DNA of 64,000 nt from UBA1563 sp041667115 (GTDB taxonomy: Bacteria > Bacteroidota > Ignavibacteria > Ignavibacteriales > Ignavibacteriaceae): NCBI GenBank assembly GCA_041667115.1, contig JBAYFO010000008.1:20630-84629 (forward strand), given 5' to 3'. Positions 42,725-52,361 of this stretch are shown in pieces. Made by a program: the position numbers and the translations under genes. Numbering within the stretch: the stretch's first letter is position 1; each line of letters starts with the position of its first letter. The notes under the pieces were generated by a model. That model searched no databases. It saw nothing but the letters and a program-made list of their open reading frames with translations, and had not been told where the DNA came from.

Positions 42725-42836
42725 TCTATAATCGGTACAATTCTTGGTTTATTAATTTAATCTTAACATCAAAATAAATGAAAATAAGTTTGTATTGCAA
42801 AATTCCGGATAGTTTTTTACTGGTTAAAATCTGCCG

Positions 42837-44276
42837 CTACTTTTTTAAATGAATTACCGAACCGTTTAGCACCACATATTTGGGGATATCATTTTTAAGA
42901 AGATAAAACGCAGGGTGCTCTCCAATCTTTAATTGAAATTGAAAGCCGGTTGCTTCAACAAAACGAAGAGGATACCGCTCTTGGGCAGAAGACCGGCGAT
43001 AACTGCTGAGTAAGTCTTTTTCAACAGGTAAAAATAAAACCCCTTCATCGATAAGTTTTTGAAAATCTAATGAAGCTAATTCTGCTTTTGTTGTTATCAT
43101 TTTTGGATAAACTTTCCCATCTTTAAAAGTTAAGCCGGTACAATCCATTTCTTCAATTCCATGAAAACCCGAAAGATCTCCGAGGTCTTCAATAGCGCCG
43201 GAGATTGTAAACTTTTGTTCCGAATCAACTTTCTGCTCGGCAGTGTTTATTGCTATATCGAGCGGGAAACTTAATCCGTACTTCTCAACCGTGATGTTCG
43301 TTAAAAGCAGATTAAAAAGATGATTATCGTTCATCGGGATTGCGTTATACGTATCCGTCGGAACTTCGGTATACGTTTCATTCGAGATTGAGAGAAATGC
43401 GGATAGCATGGCAATGAAGTTTAATTTTCTGATAAACTGTTTTTCAATATCATCTTTCCAGCCACCCGATTCTATTAAAATTGTGCTTGTTCCTTTTTTC
43501 TGAAACATATCTCCGAAAGCGCGTGGTTCATAATCATCCGAATACTTTGCTATATGCCCCGGAACGAATTGCTGCAACACTTGATTCATCATGCCGATAA
43601 GTTTTAGCGCTCGTTCCCGTTTCTCGTTAAGGTCTTTCTTCTCATTAAATGCCGGAGCCAGAAAGGAAAGAGTGGCTTGCTTATAATCTTTGCCTACCGA
43701 ATAGGTCGTCTTCTGGTCGTGAAGATTAAATCCAAAATCAGCATTAAGACTATCGAACGTGTTCATTAAAATAACGGCTTCAGGAGAGACTAAACGGCTC
43801 GCGTCTCGATTGAGATCAATTTCTAAAATGTTTCTTCGTTGGAAAGCTTCTGCTCCATCGGGATTGACCATCGGAAGAACATAGATTGTGGTTTCACGGA
43901 GTATTTTTTCTCTCGTCTCATTTAAATAATCATTAGCCGAAAAAAAGTTGAAGATATCAAACAGCGCCATGGTTGCGGTTGATTCATCTCCGTGCATCTG
44001 AGACCAGAGAAAAATTTTTGTTTTCCCCGTTCCGATTTTTATTAAAAATAATTCCCTTTTTTCTACAGATTCTCCTAATTTATGCACTACAAATTTTGAG
44101 TTGTGATGCAATTTTTCGATGAGCGGCAGAATATTCTTGTGCGTTATCCTGCGGGAGTTCAACGACGGTTCGCGGTAACTTTCGTATGTATTGTAAAGGT
44201 TTTGCGCAAAAGAGATTTCTTGACTCATGCCAATCACCGGGAATAAGGTTATTAATAAAAAATAGAAAAACTTCAT
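42837..44276 (-). CDS. secreted M14-family zinc carboxypeptidase
   Basis: 479 aa with a signal peptide (ends near GMSQE). Zinc ligands appear as SQMHGDEST (H and E) and GFNLHDQ (H), then ILIESGGW with the catalytic Glu. The C-terminal 190 residues are an added beta-rich domain of unknown function. M14 enzymes take C-terminal residues off peptides or trim cell-wall peptides. The gene is alone, divergent from the redoxin gene. Confidence 0.88.
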   Translation of the reverse strand: MKFFYFLLITLFPVIGMSQEISFAQNLYNTYESYREPSLNSRRITHKNILPLIEKLHHNSKFVVHKLGESVEKRELFLIKIGTGKTKIFLWSQMHGDESTATMALFDIFNFFSANDYLNETREKILRETTIYVLPMVNPDGAEAFQRRNILEIDLNRDASRLVSPEAVILMNTFDSLNADFGFNLHDQKTTYSVGKDYKQATLSFLAPAFNEKKDLNEKRERALKLIGMMNQVLQQFVPGHIAKYSDDYEPRAFGDMFQKKGTSTILIESGGWKDDIEKQFIRKLNFIAMLSAFLSISNETYTEVPTDTYNAIPMNDNHLFNLLLTNITVEKYGLSFPLDIAINTAEQKVDSEQKFTISGAIEDLGDLSGFHGIEEMDCTGLTFKDGKVYPKMITTKAELASLDFQKLIDEGVLFLPVEKDLLSSYRRSSAQERYPLRFVEATGFQFQLKIGEHPAFYLLKNDIPKYVVLNGSVIHLKK

Positions 44277-44334
44277 TTCAAAATTAGCGATTATTGTATA
44301 TGGAAATTAAGAAAAAATCGGAAGGAATAAGAAA

Positions 44335-44877
44335 ATGAATAAAAGAATTGATCTTGGACACGACGCGCCGGATTTCAGTCTCCCGGATGTAAGCGGAAAA
44401 AATTACAGCATTTCTGATTTTGCCGCCAGTCCTTTGCTGCTCATTATTTTTTCGTGCAACCATTGTCCTTACGTTCAAGCGTATGAAGAAAGGATAAAAA
44501 AACTTCAAAATGATTTTCGCGGAAAAGGACTTCAGATCGTAGCGATCAACGCAAATGATGCTGATTTATACGAGGAAGATTCTTTTGATGAAATGAAAAA
44601 GAGGGCAGTAGAGAAACAATTTAATTTTCTTTATTTAAGAGATGAATCGCAGGAAACCGCTAAAGTATTTGGCGCAGCGTTTACGCCAGAACTATTCCTT
44701 TTCAACGCCGAACGAAAATTAATTTATACCGGGAAGATTGACGATAACTGGCGCGAACCGGAAAAAGTGCAGACGAAATATTTACAAAACGCAATCGAAG
44801 AATATTTACGAGGCGAAGAAATTTCTGTTCCCGAAACCTACGCGATAGGCTGCACTATCAAATGGAAGCCGGGTTAA
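44335..44877 (+). CDS. thioredoxin-like redoxin (AhpC/TSA family)
   Basis: 180 aa. APDFSLPDVSGKNYSISDF is the AhpC/TSA entry, and SCNHCPYVQAYEER carries a CxxC as NHCP-like (C45-xx-C48), followed by VAINANDADLYEEDS and AAFTPELFLFNAERKLIY. This is the group of thiol-disulfide proteins with the SCNHCPY motif. No signal peptide. Its stop overlaps the stop of the convergent DUF2461 gene (shared TTAA). Confidence 0.88.
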   Translation: MNKRIDLGHDAPDFSLPDVSGKNYSISDFAASPLLLIIFSCNHCPYVQAYEERIKKLQNDFRGKGLQIVAINANDADLYEEDSFDEMKKRAVEKQFNFLYLRDESQETAKVFGAAFTPELFLFNAERKLIYTGKIDDNWREPEKVQTKYLQNAIEEYLRGEEISVPETYAIGCTIKWKPG

Positions 44878-45608
44878 TCTGCAACACCCATTTGCTCCTC
44901 AAATTTGGCGAGAAGTTTAAGCGGTTGTTCCGAAATTGCAAAACAATAGAGGGGGTAAAGCCGTGAGAATGTTTTAATAACATCATTAATAAAGTTCGGT
45001 GATGAAATATTTTTCTTTTCCTTAGGCAGCATTGGTTTTTCAATTAGGATATATTTCATCGGGGTGAGGAGTTTTCCCTCTTTGCTAAAATTAAATTTTT
45101 TCCGGACAAGCACCATCTCTTTTTTCATTTCCGTTAAAGAAAATTGATTGTTCAATCCGTAATTGGAAAAAACTTTCTCAATTTCTTTTTCATACGTCAA
45201 CAAATTCTTTTTGAAGAAAAGATTTTCTTCTTTTGTATTGTTGATAAACATCCCGTATTGAACGCCTGCCTTATCTAAGTAAACATAGAACTCGCTGTCC
45301 ATTTTAAATCTTCCAAAATGAACCAGCAGAAAAGTCTTGTATGGAACCCCTTTCGAGAACCGCATGTCTTTACTCAATTTCATAATTGTTTGATTGAACT
45401 TCGGCTCTCTTCGTATTGAAGGATTGAGTTGTTCAAGAAAAGGTGCAATGGTTGAAATAAAAGCCTTTGCGGGCGCTACAACAAATTGTTCGTATTCGTC
45501 TCTGTGTTTATCAAAATAAACTTTTGAGTTATTCTTCTCTAACCCTTCCAGAAAAGCAAATAATTGTGGTGGGAATCCTTGGAACTGAGTTATCTCCGCA
45601 GTTTTCAA
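44874..45608 (-). CDS. DUF2461 domain protein
   Basis: 244 aa. Opening GFPPQLFAFLEGLEKNNSKVYFDKHRDEYE and then PSIRREPKFNQTIMKLSKDMRFSKGVPYKTFLLVHF are the DUF2461 core. The family is widespread and uncharacterised. It overlaps the upstream outer-membrane protein gene by 4 bases (45605-45608) and is translated with it. Confidence 0.88.
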   Translation of the reverse strand: MKTAEITQFQGFPPQLFAFLEGLEKNNSKVYFDKHRDEYEQFVVAPAKAFISTIAPFLEQLNPSIRREPKFNQTIMKLSKDMRFSKGVPYKTFLLVHFGRFKMDSEFYVYLDKAGVQYGMFINNTKEENLFFKKNLLTYEKEIEKVFSNYGLNNQFSLTEMKKEMVLVRKKFNFSKEGKLLTPMKYILIEKPMLPKEKKNISSPNFINDVIKTFSRLYPLYCFAISEQPLKLLAKFEEQMGVAD

Positions 45609-46249
45609 TACATCGAACCGATATTGATGGTTATATAAAATCCGCCAAATGTTTTTTTCGGCTTCCCTTCAAGACTTTCAATGCCCTGGTTAAAAAATTG
45701 AATGACATAATAACGAATATTTATGCCGGCAAGATGCTTTTGATCGATTCCAAAATTTGCTCCTAAGCCAATATATCCGCCGACCGTAAAATTTGCTTGT
45801 GCATATTTTAACGAATTAAAAAACTCACGCGCATACGGGGTGGTTACAACCATCGCCGGTCCGGCTGCAAAATTTAAATAAGGACGGAAATTATCGCCGA
45901 GATCATTTGCAAAGAAACGGTTTTGGAGTCCCGCAAAAAAAGGAACGAGAAAAATTCTGTTCTTTTTCCCAGCGGTATACGTCTGTCCCCAATAATCAAT
46001 ATATTCAAACTCATTTTCATCTTTTGCTTCAGAGATGGACATATCGGTGAAAAAAGTTAACGTATTATTCAAATTATTTCTGTAAAAACCGCCGAGGCCA
46101 AATCCCCCTTCTCCGAACATTAAATCAACGCCGTAAGCATTATCGGGGAAGGCGAGAGGTTCGCGGTCCGGGGCAATTTCTCCAATGCTTTGTGGTAAGA
46201 GAAGATTCATTGGGAAAAAGAGTATTGCTAAAAGAAAATATTTTTTCAT
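45605..46249 (-). CDS. outer-membrane beta-barrel protein, unknown function
   Basis: 214 aa. A signal peptide (ends near LLPQS) is followed by alternating strands: YGVDLMFGEGGFGLGGFYRN, NRIFLVPFFAGLQNRFF, VGGYIGLGANFGID and a final GGFYITINIGSMY. The pattern is a small 8-strand barrel like many Bacteroidota porin-like proteins. Co-transcribed with the DUF2461 gene. Confidence 0.7.
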   Translation of the reverse strand: MKKYFLLAILFFPMNLLLPQSIGEIAPDREPLAFPDNAYGVDLMFGEGGFGLGGFYRNNLNNTLTFFTDMSISEAKDENEFEYIDYWGQTYTAGKKNRIFLVPFFAGLQNRFFANDLGDNFRPYLNFAAGPAMVVTTPYAREFFNSLKYAQANFTVGGYIGLGANFGIDQKHLAGINIRYYVIQFFNQGIESLEGKPKKTFGGFYITINIGSMY

Positions 46250-46379
46250 ACTTATCTAAATTTTTATTTTAAAATTACTTAGTTTATAACAAAAATCAAT
46301 TCATTTTTTGATATCGAACAAGAAATTATCAAAACACAATTCGTTTATAGTTTTGAACAAAACAGAGGAAGAAGAGAAA

Positions 46380-46889
46380 ATGCCGATCAATCTGGAAATA
46401 AAAGTTAGAGTAAAAAATTTCGATTTGATCCTTGCAGGCTTAAAAAAAGTAAAGGCAAAGAAATCGGGAGTACTGCATCAGAAAGATGTTTATTTTTCAA
46501 ATGCAAAGGGATTGTTAAAACTCCGGAAAGAAGGAAAAAATCAGCAGTTGATCCGCTATCAAAGGGACGAAAAAGGAAAAAACCGCTGGTCAAATTTTGA
46601 GATTCTTGAACTGCACCAGGCACATGCGGAAAGTTTTTTGAGAAATTTGTTAACGTGTGAAGTTGTGGTAGAGAAAGAAAGGCTTCTTTATTTGTTTGGT
46701 GATACACGCATCCATCTTGACAAAGTGAAAAAGTTGGGAAATTTTATAGAACTTGAAACACGGGTTCTTTCAACAAAAAAAGTGGCACAGCAACAATTCC
46801 TCTTTTTGCTGAAAGCTTTGCAACTTAATCCGAAAGAGGAGTTGCGGCTATCCTATCACGATCTCCTTTTACAAACCGGTAAAAAATGA
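46380..46889 (+). CDS. CYTH domain protein (class IV adenylate cyclase-like)
   Basis: 169 aa from MPINLEIKVRV (46380); the upstream frame to 46308 lacks a start signal. The CYTH family binds triphosphates and needs ExExK at the start; here it reads N-L-E-I-K, so the first Glu is replaced by Asn. Other parts remain: KLRKEG, LIRYQRD, VVVEKERLLYL, IHLDKVKKLGNFIELETR. Substrate unknown (adenylate cyclase, thiamine-triphosphatase and inorganic triphosphatase occur). It overlaps the next gene by 4 bases (ATGA). Confidence 0.82.
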   Translation: MPINLEIKVRVKNFDLILAGLKKVKAKKSGVLHQKDVYFSNAKGLLKLRKEGKNQQLIRYQRDEKGKNRWSNFEILELHQAHAESFLRNLLTCEVVVEKERLLYLFGDTRIHLDKVKKLGNFIELETRVLSTKKVAQQQFLFLLKALQLNPKEELRLSYHDLLLQTGKK

Positions 46890-49800
46890 TCTTAACCAAA
46901 AAGAAAACTTTTTCTGATTCTCTTCTTAAAATGATTGAAGAGAAAATACTTAGCGGTAAAACAAATGAAGTTTTGCATTTGGTGCCGACAAACCGGAAAG
47001 CGCGCGCGCTAAAAAAAGAAATCATTGATAAAACTCCGACGCAGGCAGTTTCAATTATTCCTATCGAAACAATTTTTACACTCGCAGAAAAACTGTTCGG
47101 TGTGGAAGTGCCTTTGTCCCTTGCCACTGATGCAGCTTCATCGGTTCTCTTAAAAAAAGCATTTCAGAAAAATCATCTTGAATATTTCCGGAGCTTTTCA
47201 AAAACAATTCCGCAAGGAAGTTTAGACCGGATTAAAAATCTTTTTTCGGAATATAAACGAAACGGAATTACTTCCGAATATTTGTTGAGGGAATTGGAAA
47301 AAGCCGAGGGAATTGAAAAGCAAAAACTTTCCGAATTGGCAAAAGTTTACGACAGTTACTGCGAACTTTTCCGCCAACTTGATCTTTATGAAATAGGCGA
47401 TGTAATCCGGGCTGTAAACACTCTTTCATATCAAGACATTGCCAAACGGTTCGGCAGACTTTTCCCTTCGGTTAAAATTGTTTATGCATTTGGTTATTCC
47501 GAATTTACCACGCCGGAGATTGCTCTGTTGAGCATCCTCGCGGATTTGCCGGGGATAAATCTGTACATCAATCTTGATTACCGGAGTAATAATTCCGGAT
47601 TATTTTCATTCGCGGGAGACGTGAAAGATAAATTTGAGAAAGCCGGATTTTATGCTTATCCATTCTCGAAAAAAAACATTGAAAATCAATTTAGCGAATA
47701 TCTTTCAAAACGATTATTTAACGAAAAGAATTTTATTAAAAAAGAACCGATGGGAAATTCCGCTGTTTTAATCGCGGCGAAAAATAGAGAAGATGAGATC
47801 GTTCAAATTGCGAAAGAAATTAAAACTCTTCTTGTTGAAAAAAATGTTCAACCGAATGCAGTCTGCGTCGCCTTTCATTTGATACAAAACTATTCCGGGA
47901 TCGTTCGTGACGTTTTTCATCAATATGGAATTCCGTTTAACCTGACCGATAGATTTTCACTCCATACGTTTAATCCCGTAATATCTGTGATTAACTTGCT
48001 TGAGGTAATTGCGACCGATTTTTATCACAAAGCGGTCTTCCGTGTTTTTAGCAGCGAATATTATCAACCGGTAAATGCGCAATCCTCCGATATTTTTCAA
48101 GTGGCTTCCAAGCTGCGAATTATTTCCGGTTATCAAACATGGGTTACGCACATCAACCATTTTATTGATGGCGGGAATGAAACCGAAGATGAGATCCTTT
48201 CAGACAAGAAATTGCTTTCTTCGGTAAAAAAAGAAATTGAAGCGCTCTACGCAATCTTGAAAAGATTTGAAGAGCCGATGACGCTCAGCCAATTTTCTAA
48301 ACAATTAGTGGCGCTTATTCATGAACTTGACTTCCCGGTAAAAGTTTTAAAGCTAAGCAAAGACTATGAAGAAGAAAATATAAAATCTCTTTCAACGTTT
48401 ATTGAAATGTTTACCGATCTGTTTGAACAGCTTCAGTTTGAATATAATGAACCGGATTTGCAAAAATTTCCTTTAAAATATTTTCTGAATCACTTAAAAA
48501 CAGCCGTGGCTTCCACACGGTTTAATATTAAGGAAAGACCCGGCTATGGCGTACTCGTGTCGAACTTTGAAGAGATACGCGGTTTAAATTTTAACTACGT
48601 TTTTCTCGCCGGATTATGCGATGGTGATTTCCCGACGCGTTTTTCTCCCGAAATTTTTTCTTACGAATCGTATTCCGAAGCTGAAAATAAACACGTTGCG
48701 CGTGAACGGTTTTTATTTTATCAAACACTGCAAACGTATACCGAACAGCTCTATCTTTCTTATCCTTTGCACGAAGGAACAAAAAAAGAGTTGGCTCCTT
48801 CATCCTTTTTAATTGATTTGAAAAAAATCATCGAAGTTGATGATTTACGTATAACCAAAAACGAGCAATACATTTACTCGTTTGGTGAACTTACGCAGAA
48901 GGCTGCAGAGCAAAACGATAAAGAGTTGCTGCTAAATGCAAATGATGAAAACGAAAAAGAGAAGTTGAGCGAAAGATTCTTAATTGATAAAACGAGAAGA
49001 GAACATCCGTATGAAGCCTTTGAACACAACGGATTTATAGATGCAACGGCAGAACATACCGCCAAATTACTGGAAAAATATTCTTCCGGTGATTATTCAA
49101 TCTCTCAACTTGAATTATATGCCAAATGCCCATTCCAATTTTTCTTGAAACGGATTTTGAAGCTCACGCCGCTTGAAGAACCGACCGAAGAACTTGAACC
49201 AATGGAAATGGGATTACTGCTGCATGCAATTCTTGAACAATTTATGAAAACGGTTAAACAAGAAAACCTTAATCTTCAACTTGAAAAAGAAAAAGCCGCA
49301 AAACTTCTTTTTGCAATAGCGCAAGAGAAGATTGATAAACTCAGCATTCATTCATCGCTATCGTTCTGGGAAAGAGAAAAAATTCTTGGTGTGAACGGAA
49401 ACCAAAACGATTCCATTCTCCGGCTCTTTCTAGAAGATGAATTTACGAGAGAAGATAATTTTGCCCCCGTCTATTTTGAAGTCCCTTTTGGCAGATTGGG
49501 CAGCGATGATGGACAACGGTCTACTGCACTGAATCTCACCTTAACTTCAAACGCAAAACTTCGCGGAAAGATTGACCGCATCGACATTAACGCGGATGAA
49601 AAACATTTTAAAGTTTATGATTACAAGCTCTCGGGCAAGAAACCGAATGCTGAAGACCTTCAACTTGGCATTTCATTACAAATACCACTTTATCTTTTTG
49701 CGGCGCAACAGATCTTACAGAATGAATTGAACGAATCATTTCTTCCGGCTGCAGGAATTATCTACTCATTAAAATTTAGCCGGGATGATTTTGGACCGGA

Positions 49801-50038
49801 CGAAGTGAAAGTGGTAAAAGGGAAATCATACGACAAAGCCGGCGCCGAAATGCGCGAACAAATTATTCAAGCAAACCGGGAAATGATTTTACATGCTCTG
49901 CAAAAGATTGATGACTTGATAAATGGAATTAGCTCCGGTGTCTATCATCTATCAAAACTTGAAAAACGGGAAGAGAAAGTCTGTCGTGTTTGTTCATTTA
50001 AAAGTGTTTGCAGAATACAAGAAACTGAGACGGTGTGA
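46886..50038 (+). CDS. PD-(D/E)XK nuclease / helicase-related protein (AddB-like)
   Basis: 1050 aa. Residue order follows the AddB/RecB-family: an N-terminal part (LHLVPTNRKARALKKEI) without a Walker A motif, a central UvrD-like inactivated helicase, and a C-terminal nuclease (ISQLELYAKCPFQFFLKR ... LRGKIDRIDI ... FKVYDYKLSGKKP, the DxExK-like D and YDYK). Cys residues CPFQFF and VCRVCSFKSVC (end) bind an iron-sulfur cluster. It works with an AddA helicase in double-strand-break repair; addA is not in the window. Confidence 0.85.
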   Translation: MILTKKKTFSDSLLKMIEEKILSGKTNEVLHLVPTNRKARALKKEIIDKTPTQAVSIIPIETIFTLAEKLFGVEVPLSLATDAASSVLLKKAFQKNHLEYFRSFSKTIPQGSLDRIKNLFSEYKRNGITSEYLLRELEKAEGIEKQKLSELAKVYDSYCELFRQLDLYEIGDVIRAVNTLSYQDIAKRFGRLFPSVKIVYAFGYSEFTTPEIALLSILADLPGINLYINLDYRSNNSGLFSFAGDVKDKFEKAGFYAYPFSKKNIENQFSEYLSKRLFNEKNFIKKEPMGNSAVLIAAKNREDEIVQIAKEIKTLLVEKNVQPNAVCVAFHLIQNYSGIVRDVFHQYGIPFNLTDRFSLHTFNPVISVINLLEVIATDFYHKAVFRVFSSEYYQPVNAQSSDIFQVASKLRIISGYQTWVTHINHFIDGGNETEDEILSDKKLLSSVKKEIEALYAILKRFEEPMTLSQFSKQLVALIHELDFPVKVLKLSKDYEEENIKSLSTFIEMFTDLFEQLQFEYNEPDLQKFPLKYFLNHLKTAVASTRFNIKERPGYGVLVSNFEEIRGLNFNYVFLAGLCDGDFPTRFSPEIFSYESYSEAENKHVARERFLFYQTLQTYTEQLYLSYPLHEGTKKELAPSSFLIDLKKIIEVDDLRITKNEQYIYSFGELTQKAAEQNDKELLLNANDENEKEKLSERFLIDKTRREHPYEAFEHNGFIDATAEHTAKLLEKYSSGDYSISQLELYAKCPFQFFLKRILKLTPLEEPTEELEPMEMGLLLHAILEQFMKTVKQENLNLQLEKEKAAKLLFAIAQEKIDKLSIHSSLSFWEREKILGVNGNQNDSILRLFLEDEFTREDNFAPVYFEVPFGRLGSDDGQRSTALNLTLTSNAKLRGKIDRIDINADEKHFKVYDYKLSGKKPNAEDLQLGISLQIPLYLFAAQQILQNELNESFLPAAGIIYSLKFSRDDFGPDEVKVVKGKSYDKAGAEMREQIIQANREMILHALQKIDDLINGISSGVYHLSKLEKREEKVCRVCSFKSVCRIQETETV

Positions 50039-50059
50039 TTTACGTTTTAATACTTTTTC

Positions 50060-50090
50060 TTGACACTAGCCATTAAATTCTTTAATTTTG
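50060..50090 (+). promoter_or_regulatory. promoter upstream of greA
   Basis: TTGACA (50060-50065), 17 bp, TAATTTTG (50083-50090): the upstream box is sigma-70 type and the downstream box matches TAnnTTTG. It is the likely start of the greA to ftsH transcript. Confidence 0.6.
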
Positions 50091-50094
50091 CATA

Positions 50095-50125
50095 GCCACT
50101 GCGAAAAGCGGTGGTGCTTTTTTTT
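50095..50125 (+). terminator. terminator/attenuator hairpin before greA
   Basis: GCCACTGC-GAAAA-GCGGTGGT (50095-50115) then a run of eight T (50118-50125). It lies between the candidate promoter and greA, so it could attenuate this transcript or end the AddB-like one. Confidence 0.6.
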
Positions 50126-50155
50126 AAATGTTTCACCAAAAGAGAGATTGTCCCC

Positions 50156-50632
50156 ATGATGGAAGCGAATTTTGTCTATTTAACTCAAGAACGGTTGATT
50201 GAACTTGAGAAAGAATTAAAGGAATTGAAGACCAACGGCAGAAAAGAAATTGCCGGGAAAATATCGGAAGCGCGGTCTCATGGTGATCTTTCTGAAAATG
50301 CCGAATATGACGCGGCCAAAGAAGAACAGGGAATGTTTGAACTGCGCATTAGCAAACTGCAAAATGTGCTTTCGCGCGCCCGGGTTGTCGATACCTCAAA
50401 ATTTGAAGAAGGTGTAGTAAATATTCTTTCCCATGTTGAAGTGAAAAATTTAAAAACAAACAAAACATTTGCCTATCAATTGGTTTCCCCTGAAGAAGCT
50501 GATTTTCAAGCCGGGAAAATTGCTACGACTTCCCCGGTCGGTCAAGGATTATTGGGGAAAAAAGTTGGGGAGTTGGTTAAAGTTAAGGCTCCCGCGGGAT
50601 TACTCGAGTTTAAAATTCTTTCAGTAAAATAA
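50156..50632 (+). CDS. greA: transcription elongation factor GreA
   Basis: 158 aa from ATG 50156 (50159 is the next option). N-terminal coiled coil (LTQERLIELEKELKELKTNG ... ISEARSHGDLSENAEYDAAKEEQG) with the acidic tip DLSENAEYDAAK, then the C-terminal domain (VEVKNLKTNKTF, ISTTSPVGQGLLGKKVGE-type). It rescues stalled RNA polymerase by triggering cleavage of the transcript. It heads the same-strand run to ftsH. Confidence 0.96.
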   Translation: MMEANFVYLTQERLIELEKELKELKTNGRKEIAGKISEARSHGDLSENAEYDAAKEEQGMFELRISKLQNVLSRARVVDTSKFEEGVVNILSHVEVKNLKTNKTFAYQLVSPEEADFQAGKIATTSPVGQGLLGKKVGELVKVKAPAGLLEFKILSVK

Positions 50633-50642
50633 AAGTGATTTT

Positions 50643-51722
50643 GTGACTGATGAATCCTATATAAAACTAACACTTGAAATTGCTAAAAAGGGGATTGGAT
50701 TTGTAAGTCCGAATCCTTTAGTTGGAGCCGTTTTAGTAAAGGATGGAAAGATCATCGGAGCGGGATATCATCAAAAATTTGGAGAAGCGCACGCAGAGAT
50801 CAACGCTATTAACAGTGCATCGGAAAGTGTTGAAGGCGCTTCACTTTTTGTCAATCTAGAACCTTGCGCACATTTTGGAAAAACCCCTCCCTGTGTTGAT
50901 ACCATTCTTGAAAAAAAAATAAAAAAAGTTGTTATCGGTACGCTTGATATGAATCCCCTTGTCTGCGGAAAAGGGGTACTAAAACTAAAAGAAAATGGTG
51001 TTGAAGTTAAAGTCGGCATTCTTGAAAATGAATGTGTTGAATTAAATAAAGTCTTTTTCAAAAATGTCACAAAAAAAACGCCTTACGTTACATTGAAAGC
51101 AGCGATGACACTTGACGGTAAAATTGCCGATGCGTCGTTTAAATCCAAATGGATTACCTCAACGAGTTCTAGAAAACAAGTGCATAAACTGCGTTCGGAG
51201 TATGACGCCATTTTGATAGGGGCGAACACCGTTAATAAAGATGATCCGCAATTAACAGTCCGATTGGCAGAAGGAAGAAATCCCAAAAGAATTATTTTGG
51301 ATCCCGATTTGAAAATTTGTTTGGATCGGAAAATTTTTCACTCCGAAAAAAATGTCTTTCTGTTCGCTTCAAGTGAAAAGAGAGGATCATCAAAAGCTCT
51401 TCTTCTTGAAAATCTCGGTGTAAAGGTTTGCTTTTTGAAGGTGGACGACAAAAAACAATTTCACTTGAAAACGGTTCTGAAGAAGATCAGCAATGAAAAT
51501 ATTGCTTCTATTCTTATTGAAGGCGGTGCAAAAATTTTTAATTCTTTCATTAAAGAAAACCTTTTTGATGAACTGAAAATTTTTATCGCCCCGAAATTGC
51601 TCGGAAGCGGTATCCCGTTTCTTTCTGATTTTGGGATTAAAGAAATAAGCAAAGCACGAAAATTATCCATCCATTCTTTTGAAAAATTTGATGACGATCT
51701 TTTACTTAGTTTGAGGAAATAA
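50643..51722 (+). CDS. ribD: bifunctional riboflavin biosynthesis deaminase/reductase
   Basis: 359 aa from a GTG start. The deaminase has HAE (H50), PCAHFGKTPPC (C75, C84), the zinc set; the reductase follows from about 150 (KAAMTLDGKIADASFKSKWITS, IGANTVNKDDPQLTVR, ILIEGGAKIFNSFI). It turns the first pyrimidine of riboflavin synthesis into the reduced form. Ribosome-site is weak. Followed by ribE. Confidence 0.95.
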   Translation: MTDESYIKLTLEIAKKGIGFVSPNPLVGAVLVKDGKIIGAGYHQKFGEAHAEINAINSASESVEGASLFVNLEPCAHFGKTPPCVDTILEKKIKKVVIGTLDMNPLVCGKGVLKLKENGVEVKVGILENECVELNKVFFKNVTKKTPYVTLKAAMTLDGKIADASFKSKWITSTSSRKQVHKLRSEYDAILIGANTVNKDDPQLTVRLAEGRNPKRIILDPDLKICLDRKIFHSEKNVFLFASSEKRGSSKALLLENLGVKVCFLKVDDKKQFHLKTVLKKISNENIASILIEGGAKIFNSFIKENLFDELKIFIAPKLLGSGIPFLSDFGIKEISKARKLSIHSFEKFDDDLLLSLRK

Positions 51723-51725
51723 AAT

Positions 51726-52361
51726 ATGTTTACAGGCTTAGTTGAAGAAGTTGGAATACTGAAACAAAAAAATCAGTTCGGCAATGGACTGAGATTGACC
51801 ATCCAGGCCGAAAGAATTTCTCCCGAATTGACCATCGGCGAAAGCGTGAATATAAACGGCGCATGTCAAACTGTTATCCAAACCACAAAAAATTCTTTTA
51901 CGGTTGAAACTATTGAAGAGACGTTAAAAAAAACCACACTTGGCTATCTCCAAACCGGAGAACGGGTGAATCTGGAACGCTCTTTGCAAGCCAATGCCCG
52001 GCTTGGCGGACATTTTGTGCTTGGGCATGTTGATACTCCCGGTGAAATTATTGAGAGCATTTCTCTTTCCGCAAGCCATGAACTACGAATTAAAATTCCG
52101 GAAAACTTTTCCAAATATATTGTCCGCGTCGGTTCTATTGCCATTGACGGTATCAGCTTGACACTGGCGGATGTTCGTGAGAATACGTTTACCGTTGCGA
52201 TCATTCCTCACACTTGGAAAGAAACAAATCTATCAGGGAAAAAAGTTGGGGATTCGGTTAATCTTGAATTTGATATTCTCGGAAAATATGTGGCTAAATT
52301 TTTAGGGATTGAAAATGAATCCAAACTGACAGAAGAATGGTTAAAAGAGCTCGGCTATTAA
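51726..52361 (+). CDS. ribE: riboflavin synthase alpha chain
   Basis: 211 aa. Two similar lumazine-binding halves: MFTGLVEEVG ... VNINGACQTVI, then LGGHFVLGHVDTPGEI ... GSIAIDGISLTLADV, each with the family core. It joins two lumazines into riboflavin. Start lies 3 bases behind ribD. The order ribD-ribE is typical and other rib genes are outside the window. Confidence 0.95.
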   Translation: MFTGLVEEVGILKQKNQFGNGLRLTIQAERISPELTIGESVNINGACQTVIQTTKNSFTVETIEETLKKTTLGYLQTGERVNLERSLQANARLGGHFVLGHVDTPGEIIESISLSASHELRIKIPENFSKYIVRVGSIAIDGISLTLADVRENTFTVAIIPHTWKETNLSGKKVGDSVNLEFDILGKYVAKFLGIENESKLTEEWLKELGY

